Source: Marthasterias glacialis (lineage: Eukaryota > Echinodermata > Asteroidea > Forcipulatida > Asteriidae). Taken from it: 64,000 bases of DNA. Shown piece after piece: positions 1 through 12,275 of the stretch (the stretch's first letter is position 1; each line of letters starts with the position of its first letter). Position numbers and translations under genes: made by a program. Under the pieces are notes generated by a model, which did not search any database, was not told the origin of the DNA, and saw only the letters and a list, made by a program, of their open reading frames with translations. The stretch lies in assembly GCA_911728455.2 (NCBI GenBank), contig OU452223.1, positions 15,984,802 to 16,048,801 on the forward strand, given 5' to 3'.

Positions 1-54
1 CAAGGAAGCCATGATTAATGTTTATAATACCAAAATCACTTTTTCTCTGCACAG

Positions 55-3000
55 CCCGGCACTAGTGCAGATCCCAAATCTTCAAACTTGCCTCAGATGA
101 TGGTATATTAAAGCCACGTTCCAAGTAGAGGGCTAGTGCAGTTTGATGCAGTGGTAATGCTGATCTACATAGCTGCAGTGATCTAACAACAGTCACTGCT
201 GATATTTATGATGATCACTTTGTGGTACAATTCTCCACTTTTGTTGTTGTTGTAAAGAGCAACAGTAAAATATGTTTTTTTTTTGGTAAACATTAAAGTG
301 CTGCATTGATTGAGGAAGGTCTTTATTAGTGAAGGTTTGTAAGTGGTTACAACATTTAGATTTCGTTCTCCCTGTACAGATTCTCATAAATCATTTTTCG
401 TTTGTGATTTTTCCCCCCCCCCCCCCCTCTTGACAGAGTTGCTTCCAACACCCGTTTGCTAATTTGTCATCGCCCGGTCTGAACAACCCTGCCCTCTCAT
501 CTTCCAGCCAATCACAGAGCTTAGCCCCACCAACCGGCAGCAACGCCAGCCCCATGCTGATCAGACCCAACCGGATCCCTGACACCAGGGGTCGACCGGA
601 ACAGCTTGGCAACGGCGTCGGGGGCGGCGAGGGACTGCTGCCAGCTGACTCATCACATCCTGGTAGTGAGCCATGCCAGGGTAGTCCGGGCCATGGCGCC
701 AATGTAAGTCTAACCAGGGAGGGGGAAAGAGAGAGAGAGAGAGGGGGAGAGGAGGGTTAACGGAAAGGGGTTAAAATATGTCAAGGTGCTGACAACTTTA
801 TTACAGAAATTGCCTAAATTATACTGAAGCTCACTTTCGGGACAGCATGAATCCAAGGGAAAAGGAGAGCAGTGAAGTGAAGAGAGAGGGAAGAGTTAAA
901 GAAAGCTTTGATGGTAAAAACGTTTGTACCAAACTGGCTAAACTGCATATTCTAAAAGCTTGCTCCGTTTAAAGTTGTTTTTCAGTTATCAATAGGAAGG
1001 GGAAAACAATGGTTTACGTCCTGTACAAACCTGCCAGTTTCATTAGAGTTGGCTCTCAATAAATACAACAGGTCTTTTTAAACACTGCCAATTTGAGCTG
1101 TTCAAAAGATACAGAGATTTACACACTCCCATTGAAAATTAAAGGGATTGCTTGTTCTAAGAATGCATTCAAAGTGTGTTCTGGAAATTCTTAAGGACCA
1201 TGTGTCAAGTACATGAAATTTTAGGAATTAAGATGCTGAATTGTTTTTCTGTTGTCTACTTTCAGCCTTTCCAGTATCACCCCTGTGGTTCTCTGCAGCT
1301 GAGGTCACCCCAGAGTAGACTCCCAACCATACCCCATCCTGATCATATCAACATCTCCCAAGAATCAGATTCTGCCTACCCCGTTAATACCAGCGGAGGT
1401 CACCCTGTGGATGCTTTCGGCTCATATGCCTTACCTACAATGCAAGATGGCAACCTAGACTTGCTGTCGCCACAGAGGGAGCAAATGATGTATGCGCATA
1501 ATTGTCAAGCATACGCAGAGTACAGACATGGTAGGCTGTCAGAGAGTAATGGACACACCCATCAGAGTAGCATGATCAGCTTTAATGTCGCTGAGAATGA
1601 TGTGAGCGATGGTGCGGGGGAAATGATGGGGCTGGAGGATCTTGAATGGGAGCACACAATGTTGTCTCCAGCTTCTCAGAGACACCTCTCAGAGATTGGA
1701 AAACCTGGCCGGCATCTATCAAATGGTTTAGTCACCAGCCCAGCTAAAGCTTTAGCTTTTAGGAACTGCTATTCTAGCTCAGTCACAGATAGAAAGCTTG
1801 GAGGTGGCCTCGTGTGTCGAGAGGCGGGAAGGAATGGTTTTAGTCTTGGAGAGCAGTACACAAAACCCTTCGTCCACGCGCCTTTTCACTATGCGCAGAG
1901 CCTTCTCCAAGAGCTCAAGGACATCAGCAGCAGCGTCAAGAGTTTTGAAAGCCTGACATTAGAACCTAAAGCCGGCGTGCAGCAGAAACGCAAAGCAAGC
2001 CTTGAGGGTCACTCCCCACAGTCAAGACAGAAGGTTGTTCGGTGCCAGCCAGGTCGACCGCCGGACCATATTATCGCTGTGTCATCATCTGATCAAGTGA
2101 CCTCCTATGATGCAGGTCCATCTCTCGCCAGGACAAGTGGTGAGAGCAGTGGTTCAATGACAAGTTCAGAAAGCATAGAGACAATGCTGGAAAGGCAGGC
2201 CTCCATCACACCCTTTCCAGATTCTCGAATAGAGAATGGCATCCGAGGGAAGCATCAATATTCAGAGCAGCAGAAACTTCCTTCCAGGGACAACGACAGC
2301 AAGAGAGTTCACTACCAGAACAATCAGCCTGACCTATCCTTGGACAGCAAACCTAATCAGTATTTTAAGGCACAAAATAGCTGCAGTTTACAAGAGAAAG
2401 ATCACAATATTCCAGAAAGCCACAGCCAGTTAAACCACAGCCATAGCAGTGTATTAAACGCTGGAAAGTCACCACAGTCACCTAGAATTGAAAGAAATAT
2501 GGGAGTCTATCGATCTCTCCAAAATAGAGATTTCACAGTTCAAAAGAAAACCAACGCTGAGAGGAACTTTCCGGACACTTCTCAGCAGACCCCTGTTGTG
2601 CAGAGGAACTCTACCACATGTAACTCCTCCCAAAAACTTGATACACTGGTACCTGGCAGAGATGAAGGTAGTGAAACTTTTGTCAAGATGCAATCTCCAA
2701 CACTGCAAAGAAATGTCATGCAACCGACAAATGATACCGATTACCAACCAAATGATGCCACCAAATTTGCCCAGATAGTTACTCAAATGCCTCCTCAGAG
2801 CCTGGCGGCTCATCGGAATGTGGTACCAACCCATGCCGACAAACCTTCTCAGAACAACATGGTAAATCCCCCACAGTCAAGAGGGGTCGCTAAGAATGTG
2901 CCCAAACAGTCAGCCGACACACCATCAAGTGGGACATCTTCTCTAAGCTCAGCCAGAAACAATAACACACAAGCAAGCAATCTGTTGAACAGTCATGGGT

Positions 3001-6000
3001 CTAGCCACCAAAGAGCTGACCAGTTAGCCAGGTCGGCTAGCTCTCCAAGTAGACATCAAAATTTGTCTTTCCCCAAGCCCCACAGACATCTCTCTGAACC
3101 CGACAACAGCTCTTCAAAGAGAGATATAGCTCCTTCTACAGCTAACCTCTCAGGGCCTCCTAGTAGTTGTTTACCACCCAAAAGCTTGTCGGGGGAGTTG
3201 TCCAGTCTAGCAGTCAGTAGACATCAACAAAGTTCATCTGCACCAACGAGCCCTTCCAATGATCGCCTCGCTGCCCGAGTTCATCAGAGAAACGTTGCTC
3301 GGAAAATGTCCCCTCGGGTTTGTCGACCTGATGCAATTAATAAAAAGCACAATGGAAACAAAACAGAAGTCACTGGCAATGGGAGAACAGCTCAGGGCCA
3401 ACTCGCTAGAAATTCAGATGCTGAAAAGCAGTGTTCAGGTCCAGATTTAAATAATATCAGTCATGATGCTGACAAGACTCTGATCCTCAGAGACGATGCA
3501 CCAAGTAGACCTGTGGATTTAATCATCCCATCGAAGGAAACCAAACAAGAGAAGTTATCATCAATTGATAGGCTCACATCCAAAGTTGAGCTCAACAATG
3601 TGACACGGCAACATCAATCACCTGAACACAATGACAAACGAGTCACAAATGCTCTAGAGGAGCCAAGGATGGCACCAAAAGAAAAGTCCGCCTCACAAAA
3701 ACTTAAAATCTTGGATCAGCTGATCCAAAGCAGTGCCTCAAGCAATCAGGAAGACAACATCCTGCCTTTAAAAGATATGAAATATAAGCAAGGGAGTACT
3801 GAGAAAATTGAGACTTTGATTGCATTGTTTTCATCAAACCAGGAGAGGAGTTCTCATGATGTCAAAGTTCCTCCCAAAGTACCACTGGTAGATTTGGTCA
3901 GTGAAGGTAATAAGCAGTCAGGTGTGAGTACATTGGAAGAGAATAAACAACAGAAAGAAAAGTCAGAGCAGGAAGAAGCTCAAGATGAGGTGAAGGAGGT
4001 TGGGAAGAAATCCAGAGACAATCGTGTTGGATCATTCATGAGAGCTACCACTCCTCCGGTAGTTTCTGCAGCCAGTCGCAAATCCTTTGAGGAATCTGGT
4101 ATCAAACCTCCGATTACAAACATTGACGAATTGCCAATTCGCGGATACAGTGGCTTAGACTCCGCAGATTCGGCTGTCTCACTCAAAGCCAAAACCCAAG
4201 AGCCAAAATTAATTGATGACAAGGAACTTCCGAAGGAGCAAGAAGCCAAAGTGGATGAGCAATGCATCCAATCTACAAGTGACGAAGGCCCAACATCAAT
4301 CCCATGTCAGCCTAGCATCGTCTCATCGCAAGCTGCTGAGGAAGCATCCCTTGAAGTAGATACCACCAAACCAAAGTCCACCGAAAGGCTAACTGCTGAT
4401 GAGTCTGACACCAAATGTGCCCGCCGACAAAGTCCTCTTCGTATCGGAACTCTTGATTCCTCTCCGAGGCAACTTGGTAGGAACCAACCAGCGTCTGCAG
4501 CAGGTGTTTTGGATGGCCATAAGAGAGTTATGAGTGACACGACCTGCAAGCACAGTCTGTCTTATGAGTCTTTACAATCCAACCAGTCAGAAGGATCCGT
4601 AGACTGGGGGAGTCCAATCAGGATGACTACAAAGAAGCCTGCAACTCCACTGGTAAGTTTAATGTTTATCAGATGTTAATTATCGCACGGGGGATGAAGA
4701 GTGTTATTTTTTGTTTTACCCTACAGCGGTCTCGCCGACTCCCAAAATGGTGTCAAGCAAGGTTTTTTATGGTGATGATGTCAGATGAATTGGGTCAATA
4801 TACTGAAATACATGAGATTCTGTCCCTTCGCAGACAGTCTAAGCACAATTTTGATGTAAAACAAGTAATTCTTACATTAGGAATGTGCTGTCTAGTTTTG
4901 TCGACAATTCAGAATCGGTTATTTGTTATTCCTTTTTAAAAAGGATAACTTTATTCGGTTGATATCGCTGCGCCGATTCTTTGTGTCGCTAATTGCTGGA
5001 CGGTGTTTATTATTTCAGAGTGATATTCTCTGGAGCGGTTCAGACAGTGACGATGAGGAGGAGAATGTGAACTTTGTTGAGATGTGGAAATCAAGAAGTT
5101 CCTCTCCGATGAAGCTTCCTGACTGGAACCCAAGAAAGAGCGTCGAGGACTACAAGAAGAAGGTCGGTGCAGTATTTGATTTGTTCACTTTTATATTTGA
5201 TTGTTGGGTCGTCTGTGTGTCGACTTTTGTTGTTGTTTGTTTATTTGATTGGCAATATCAGCATGGAACCAGTAACAACTGGATAAGTTTATATAGCCTT
5301 TTGGCTGGTAACCTGTTTCAGCCAAGTATAAATTTCTTTGTCTTAAGTAATTTTTTAGACAAAATATCTTTTTGAATTTTGGCCCTAGTTGTCATTTACT
5401 TTTTGTTAAATTACTTTCTGTGATTGTAAAAATGTTTGGTTCTTCAATGACACTTTTTAAAGCTCTTCATTGTGCAGCCGTTTTGTCTTTCCCCCATTCA
5501 AATCAGTGGATCTAAAGTGAGTAAAAACCGTTCTTACTTCCTATTGTTAAATAGGAACCAGTATTTACAATAGCTGTTGCATTCAGGGAACATGACCACG
5601 ATGGTCACAAAATAATTAAATTTGATTAATCATTGTCTGCCTTCTTTCACAGATGCGGGATTCTTTGACGAGTACGCCAAGATCTTTAGAAAGGCCAGAC
5701 AGCTTGACCTCGTCAACATCCAGTGAGCAGTGGATTCTTAACTACCCCTTCGACAAGGTCTCTCCTCCCCAGACTCTGAACAGACCCGCAAAGAGTTCCA
5801 GCCTAAAAGAATCGTCCACCAGAAGAACAATCAATGAAACGGAACGAGTCAAAGATTTAAAGATAGCAGAAGCTAAATGTGGAGTCCCTGTTTCAAAGGC
5901 TTCTCTTCCTGTGAGGACGAATGGCTCACTGAAAAGAGAAACGGCTGACAGCAAAAAGAAGAGCGGCGAACGGGTTCGGTCATCCGGCAGTGAAAACAGT

Positions 6001-9000
6001 AGTTTAGGGGAAAATTCATTAATGGCTGACTTTGTGTCAAGCATCATGACAGAGATCTCAAGTGATGAATTTGGTAAGAGCTGTAACAGTCTTGACTCGG
6101 GCTTAAAGGGTAAAAACAAAACCACAAAGGGTGGAAAGGGGGAGAAGAAAATCAGCCCGGGCACACGGTCAAAGTGGAATTCCCTTCCCTCAAACCATTC
6201 ACGTTCTCTGGCTCTCTCCATGTCAGCCAACTCCAAAAATCCACAAACTTCCAAAGACAAGGTTACCAAAACTCAGTCGGCTGAGGCAAAGTCAACTAAA
6301 ACAAAATCTAAGGAGCAGAAACGTAAAGATTCCCTGTCGGGCATTCCAAAAGCTATCACTGAAAAGAATTTTAAATTTTACCGTGGACAGTCATCGAGGA
6401 AATCTGTTGAGCAAGAAGGTAAAGAGAACTCAAATAATATTGTTCAGCAAGTCAAGAAGAGGGAACCCAAAGGAAGAAGTCGTATCCCCAAGCTTATCAG
6501 GAACAGTTTCAAGAGTCAGAAGTCCAGTCACTCTGACAACCCCATCAAGAAGAAATCCTTAATGGGGTTTAGTAAAAAGTCCACCTCACAAGATGATCAC
6601 AAGATCCAGATGACCTGTAATGTGCCTAACGACCAGAGCAGAGGATGGAACAGTTTGACCAGGTGTGATAGCGATACGAAAGAACGTAAGAACACTAGTG
6701 CAGCTGCTAGAAGACAAGATGTCGTAAAGAAGCCTTCATCTGCTTCAAACTTTGGAAATGAAGATATGCCCTTCATAGATGAAACTGGTACGGGTAGTCC
6801 CACGGACAAACAGGTTGCGGGAAAATGCAATTTGTGCTCTGATGGAGTGTTGTGTAGTGCCTGCTCTCAAAACTCACGGACGGGAATCGGTAAGGACGGG
6901 AAAGCCGATGATCGTGTTCAAGTTTTAAGTGTTTGGGAGAAGACCAAGGGTGATCATCATTCAAGGAGGGGCTGGAAACCAACTTCCGATGCTGCCAACC
7001 AGAGATTGATACATGACATAGAGCGGGGTCACCTCGTCAGCGACTGGGACCCTGAGATGAATCCCAAGAAATGGACTCCACAGCTCAACAGCAACAACAA
7101 AGGCAGCGTGGAGATGGGTCTGCACGCCAAGGAGCACTTGGAGGGGAAGGCTAAAGGAAGCGCGGGTGGGTCGAAGGAGTACAAAGTACCGTTGGTCAAT
7201 GAGGACATGATGGAGGATTTTGATGCCGAGGAACTGTGCGATGAAGGGTCTGAGAGTGCTAGGGAGAATTCAGCTCAGCTAACAGAGAAGGTGAGTTCCT
7301 CGAGAATGTGAAATTTGAAGCTCTGAAACCTGCCTCTTTGTAAGTTTTTTTTTTTAATTCGATGTACAGCTTGTTCAGTGTCAATCTTTGGACCCAAATT
7401 CTTGTATTCTTGTAATTTGTTTTTCTTATCTATATTACTAAACATGGATTGTTTTGATTTTTGGGGGTAATCTGTTTTTATCAAGATCTCTCAATAATCA
7501 AATAGTCTGCAAAGTTGCAAATCAAATGTATTCTCAGTGAAAATTCTCACACATTATTTGTTTGGGCTTGTGAGTTGTGTCGATGGGTTTTGAACTTGAG
7601 CTGCAGATAATTATTTGGCAATTCTTTAACTTTTAAAGGACGACTGTTGTCATGATCACAGCAGGCCTGTGGCTGTACATGGAATAGACCTTTATCATGC
7701 TGCCACCCTCTTGGTCATGTGCCCTGCATCCAATAACAGTAATTTATATTGATGTACGTTGTTCAGAAACGAACCTGACTATTTGCCCTTCCAGCCTCGG
7801 TATGGTTACACTGATTTGAATGGGAGAAAAACAAGATGGCTGCACCATGATAAAGGTCTATTATGAACTCTCCAGTTACTGCATGCAGGTGTGGGCGCTG
7901 GCTGTCACTAACAATGCCGAATTCTAAAAGTGGTTTCAAACATCGCGCTCCTGCTGTGTCGAATCTAAACAAATCGGAATATTTGAATTCGACACGGCAA
8001 GAGCATGACGTTTGAAATGGGCCTAACAGAGCCAACAGCACGGTTACGGTTTGGTTGGAACAGCTATGTCACCACGGCCGAAGTGAAATCATCTGAAATG
8101 CTCAACCGAGGGCGTTCTTCTGGTCGGTTTGCCAAAATATGCCCCGATCTGTCAGACTATTTCACAACTTCTATTGGCTTGCTTTTACAGGAGAGGGCTA
8201 ATCTTCTAGATTCGCTGTTTGAGAGTGAAACGGACGAAGATGACGAAGGAGGGGAGAGTCTTGACACATCATCTGACAGTCACCCTGATGAGAAACAGTT
8301 CCTTAAACTTCTTGGTGGGGACAGAGGTGAGACGGAAAATCTTTCTACTCGGTCATTTCTGTTTGTGAGTGGAGCTCCAACTTTTTTTTATGAAGCCCAC
8401 ACCACCTCTGCACTGTTGCTTTGATTTGATTTTGCTCCATTCTTCTGTAAAGTCTTTGGGATGCTGTATAAGAAAAGAGATTGCTTCAAAGGTGTTTAGT
8501 GGCTTTCTTTATAAGATTTTCTGGTACAAATGAGTACAAAAAGTAAGATTGAGATGTTTGGAGCGCAATTTATTAAAAAGTACAGTATTTGTAATAAAAA
8601 AAAATAAATAAAAAAAAATAGCCAGTTTCAATCTGAAAGGTCAATAACTTTAAAGCTCATATTTGTACAAATCTTCCAGAGAAATAGCCTGTTACTGTCT
8701 GAAAAACTTTCAAAGTTAAGAAATTTACATTTGAAGATTTTTATGATTTGTATTTGTTTATTTATTGGAGGGGATGGATGAAGCTTCCATTTAAAAGCTT
8801 GCAGATGAAAATGGATTGACTCTTCCACTAACCAGTGATGTAATAATTAAAAGGTGTGTTAGATGCCTTTGTAAGGTGTGCATGACAACCCCAAAGTAAG
8901 ACTAAGAAAGTTGAAAAGCATCTCTCAAGAGCGGTTTTGTGAACCTGTTTTTTTTGGGGGGTTTTTTTGGTCTTCGTTTACAGTGTCAGGCTGGAAGCGT

Positions 9001-10108
9001 CAGGTAGTGCGCCCCCAGGCCATGTACTGTCACGTGTCCATTCTGCAGCTAGACTTGCAAGCCTTGTACATGCGCTTTGGAGAGAAGGAGAAAGAAGCCC
9101 TGTCCAGCTTTGGGTTCCTCAGGAGGGAAGAGTTGGAGCTGGATGACATGGACACTCCTCTCAGTGAACAAATGAACGTAAGTTTATTTATTTATTTATT
9201 TTGTTATTTTATTTTTTATTTGTTTATTTCATGGTTTCTTTCAAATTCATTCTGCAGCCTGAGGGCTGAGTTGTATGAACTTTACAACTTTGATTTTGGT
9301 TGAGATCATTGCATTTATAAACTGTGTGTCAACATTGTAAATACATTGCCATTACTACCATTGCCCATCTCATCTATTACCTATGTGGCAGTGTTGTCAG
9401 AACATTGCCAATATTACCATTGCCATTTTGGCTGTTGCAGTGATAAACTGTATGACACATTTGCTATTTCCATTTTTGCCAGTGTTGTTTTTGTCATTGA
9501 CGTTATTGTCATTGCCATTGTCGTTATTGTGTAAATGATCTATTTGCCATTATTGTCATTGCTTTAATAATCTGTATTCCAGTGTTTTCATTGTCGTTGT
9601 TGTTGCATTGACAAGCTGTTTATACCAGTATTGTCATTGCCATTATTGTCACTGCCATTATTGTCGTTGTGCTAATAACCTGTATTCTAGTATGGTTATT
9701 GTCATTATTGCATTGATTATTTATATGCCAGTACTTCCATTACCAATATTATGTAATCATTTCATTGATATACTAGTTATAATTATTATAATTATTTTTG
9801 TAATAAGCAATTAGAAATCCGGTGCCTTCTTTGGTTATGTTAGATGTTATTTTATGGTTTAGCAAGTAAAAGTTAGTCTAATTTTTGTATTTATTTATTT
9901 ATTCTTATAATTTTTTTCTTTACAGAATAATGCGAACGACCTACAATTCTCATTGGCCGAAGCTGCAGATGCTCGAGCCAATAACTGTCGTTCAGATCAA
10001 CGAGGTCCAGCCTTTAACCAACCCTTTGACGAGAGTCTATCAGTCAGTGATGATGTGTCCTGCTACAGCCAGTCCTCATCAACCCCAAGTCTGTCTCTAC
10101 ATGACTGA
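55..10108 (+). CDS. Large Ser-rich disordered protein, 3' part of gene, weakly ITPRID/KRAP-like (exons 55-102, 437-703, 1266-4652, 5019-5162, 5653-7290, 8191-8326, 8984-9177, 9926-10108)
   Basis: Eight exons join in one open frame, with AG before each exon and GT after each non-terminal exon. All junctions are phase 0 except 8326/8984, where one base plus two bases complete a Val codon. The gene starts before the window and stops at TGA 10106-10108. The first exon (55-102, 16 codons) is less certain. The visible product is about 1998 residues, rich in Ser, Gln, Asn and Lys and apparently disordered. It has acidic patches (SDSDDEEE near 5040, ESETDEDDEGGES near 8225). One short helical stretch lies near 1885-1940 (FHYAQSLLQELKDI) and one charged helix near 9040-9160 (QLDLQALYMRF, then EKEKEALSSFGFLRREELEL). 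The last helix resembles the coiled region near the C-terminus of ITPRID2/KRAP proteins, which tether IP3 receptors to actin; that match is from memory and weak. The exon structure is well supported, the family is not. Confidence 0.8.
703..1265 (+). other. Intron between the second and third visible exons
   Basis: The donor GTAAGT follows 703 and the acceptor TTTCAG ends at 1265; both flanking exons are in phase 0. A GA-rich stretch lies at 720-757. The open frame upstream of 1266 is intron read-through, not coding. Confidence 0.75.
7683..7862. mobile_element. MITE-like inverted-repeat element in an intron
   Basis: The left end reads AATAGACCTTTATCATG and the right end is its reverse complement, CATGATAAAGGTCTATT. 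The similarity extends imperfectly for about 35 bp on each side. The element is about 180 bp, non-coding, and lies in the intron 7291-8190. No clear target-site duplication is visible. Confidence 0.7.
9326..9730 (+). repeat. Degenerate ATTGCCATTATTGTC-type tandem repeat
   Basis: The intron 9178-9925 is largely an imperfect repetition of ATTGYCATT and TGTCATTGCCATT words, interspersed with stretches like AATAACCTGTATTCCAGT. This looks like an old decayed minisatellite. Open frames through it are a by-product of the biased composition. Confidence 0.65.
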
Positions 10109-12275
10109 GTCATGGTCGGACCTAGAACTTCAAATTTCAAGGGGAACAATTCGTCGGCTCAGAACAGAAAGGATTATAGGACCTAGAAAGACCCAGTCGG
10201 CTCAGAGCAGAAAGCACTTATACCCCATTGTGGGTGTATGTGTTGTACATCCTTTCTACTGAGCGGACTGGGTCTTTTCTAGGTCCTGTTAGTCCTTTCT
10301 GCTCTGAGCTAACAAAGTCCACTCGCTCTACAGAAAATCCCTACCCTACGTAGAACATGAAAGCAAAAACAGTGATTCTCTTCCAACCTTGATCCTGCAT
10401 TTCCAGTGAAGAATGGTCTTTCAAAAGTCACTTAAAAGTCACTTCAGAAGTTTACTTCAAGAAAAACAAATAACTTACAAATGATCAGTAGAAGTTGAAA
10501 TCAAGAAGTCGGTTAGGCTTCATCGACTTTTGTCAAGATTTTCTTACCAGATGTCAAAATGACTTACATTTGGGAATATAAAAAAAGCCGCATTTTTTTA
10601 AAAAGGATTTTCCCTGAGCTGCTTTCACTGTGCAATGAAAATTATGCTAATGGGCCAAAAAAATGTTAACTTATTATTTTTTTCATTATTGTTTAAGCTA
10701 ACCATGCCCTCTATGGACAAGCAGGTTCTGTCTTATATAAGTTCAGATTTGGGTTATCAAATGCTGATCCATGTATCAAATTGTTATGACCATAATTTTT
10801 ACCACTGCATATTACCTGGTTGTTTGAGAAGAACGGTTTTGAAACATTTTGTGTAAAGAGTCTAATTTTACAGGGAATTTGAATTTGATATGAAGTAATA
10901 TTCCTTGAAATGATAACAAAAAAAACATTTATCTGCATGTCGCTCAGCTACCTCCATTTGTATGTAATCTGCCAAATAAAAAGCATACTGATAATTGATG
11001 ACATTCACACGTTTTGTTGTTGTAGATTTTGTAATTTTCCGACATAGAACTTTATTTGTTAATAATGTGTTAGTGGCAATCTTGCTTCGTGCGCTGTTAT
11101 AGCTTGTAAATACTTTTTTTTCATAGAGTTCTGCAAAGTGCAGTTTATTCATTATATTTAAGACGATGGTGTGAAGCAACAAGCTTTTGTGTATTGTATT
11201 TGCAGCGACGACGAGAGATGAGTAACATTGGTGGGAAAAGACTTTGTCAAGTTGAAGTGTTTTGCTGTTTTAATGTTCAATATTGTTTTTGGATTTTCCC
11301 TTCACACCGATGTGTGATAAGAAGATACTAAAGAGTTGAAACTAGAAATGATATTCTTTATCCCTGATTCTTTTATCACATCAAGCAACATGTGAAAGTC
11401 AGAAACATTTTTGTTATGTCCTTTTTCGCTTGGGGAAAGATGCTGTCCCCTAAATCTTGGACAGGCATTTATGCTGTACCATTTTGAAGGGGAGATAATG
11501 TAATTGTTTTTGCTGTTTTCAAGTTCAAAGCTCCACAAAAAATGTGTAAAGTGATACAGAGAGTTTCCAACAAGACTGAAAAATGACGAACTATGTAAAA
11601 AAAAAATATAGATATGAATCAATATCGGTTTCCTTTGTTTTCCGGGGGGGGGGGGGGGGGGGGGACAGCGTAAGCTAGCTGGAACCTGTATTCGGAATAA
11701 AGTGTACATAGAAGTTACAAAGTAATTTTTCTACACTTAAAGTAAAGAAATGTGTAAATGTTCACCAAATTTATTAATATTATGCAATTGAGAGACGGAT
11801 GCTTGTTTCCCTCAATGCTACCTTCTGTTCATGAGTTCAACGTCTTGCATGTTTGTTGTTTTCTAAAACTTTTCCGGACTTTTTCCTGTGGGAATTTTTC
11901 CTCGTTAGAAACTGTTGGGAAGAGAAGAAGACCATTCCCTATCATTGAAAAAAAAATTCCTTGTACGTTACTTTACTTCCTTTTCTCTTTTGAGTGCGTT
12001 CCAGACAGAAGAAGCTCTGAACGCAATGTTCCTCAAGACATTCCTTGAACCGCATGACCTTGAAGGTTTTTTTTTATCACCACCATCCTTTTTGTACAAC
12101 ATTGATTTAAGAATGTAAGCAGTTTGCCTGCCTCCCTTCCATTTTGTAAAGCTTTTGTAATCCCGAAAAGTTTTGTAAACGTTTCTAAAAAAGCGTGAGC
12201 GTGATATACTTGAGAGAGAGGGGACAGTTTTTGCAAAATGTATGCAAGAAATAAAAACTATGCTGAACACTTGAT
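10109..12275 (+). other. Probable 3' UTR of the large Ser-rich gene
   Basis: No convincing coding sequence follows the TGA at 10106-10108. Canonical AATAAA signals occur at 10975-10980, 11696-11701 and 12250-12255, so alternative polyadenylation is possible and the UTR may reach about 2.2 kb. A 21-nt G tract lies at 11644-11664. The transcript end is inferred, not seen. Confidence 0.55.
10154..10313 (+). repeat. Long hairpin just after the stop codon
   Basis: The left arm 10154-10214 and the right arm 10252-10313 are reverse complements with a few mismatches and one-base gaps; shared words include GGACCTAGAAA and GACCCAGT. The loop is about 37 nt. Each arm also holds two related copies of a GCTCAGARCAGAAAG word. 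In RNA this would form a stem of about 60 bp in the 3' UTR. Confidence 0.8.

Noticed and set aside
5162-5375. Extension of the exon 5019-5162 into the following frame
   Set aside because: The extension is hydrophobic low-complexity sequence typical of intron; splicing at 5162 keeps the frame with the exon at 5653.
5742-6269. 175-codon minus-strand frame
   Set aside because: It is antisense to a well-supported coding exon of the large Ser-rich gene and has only biased composition.
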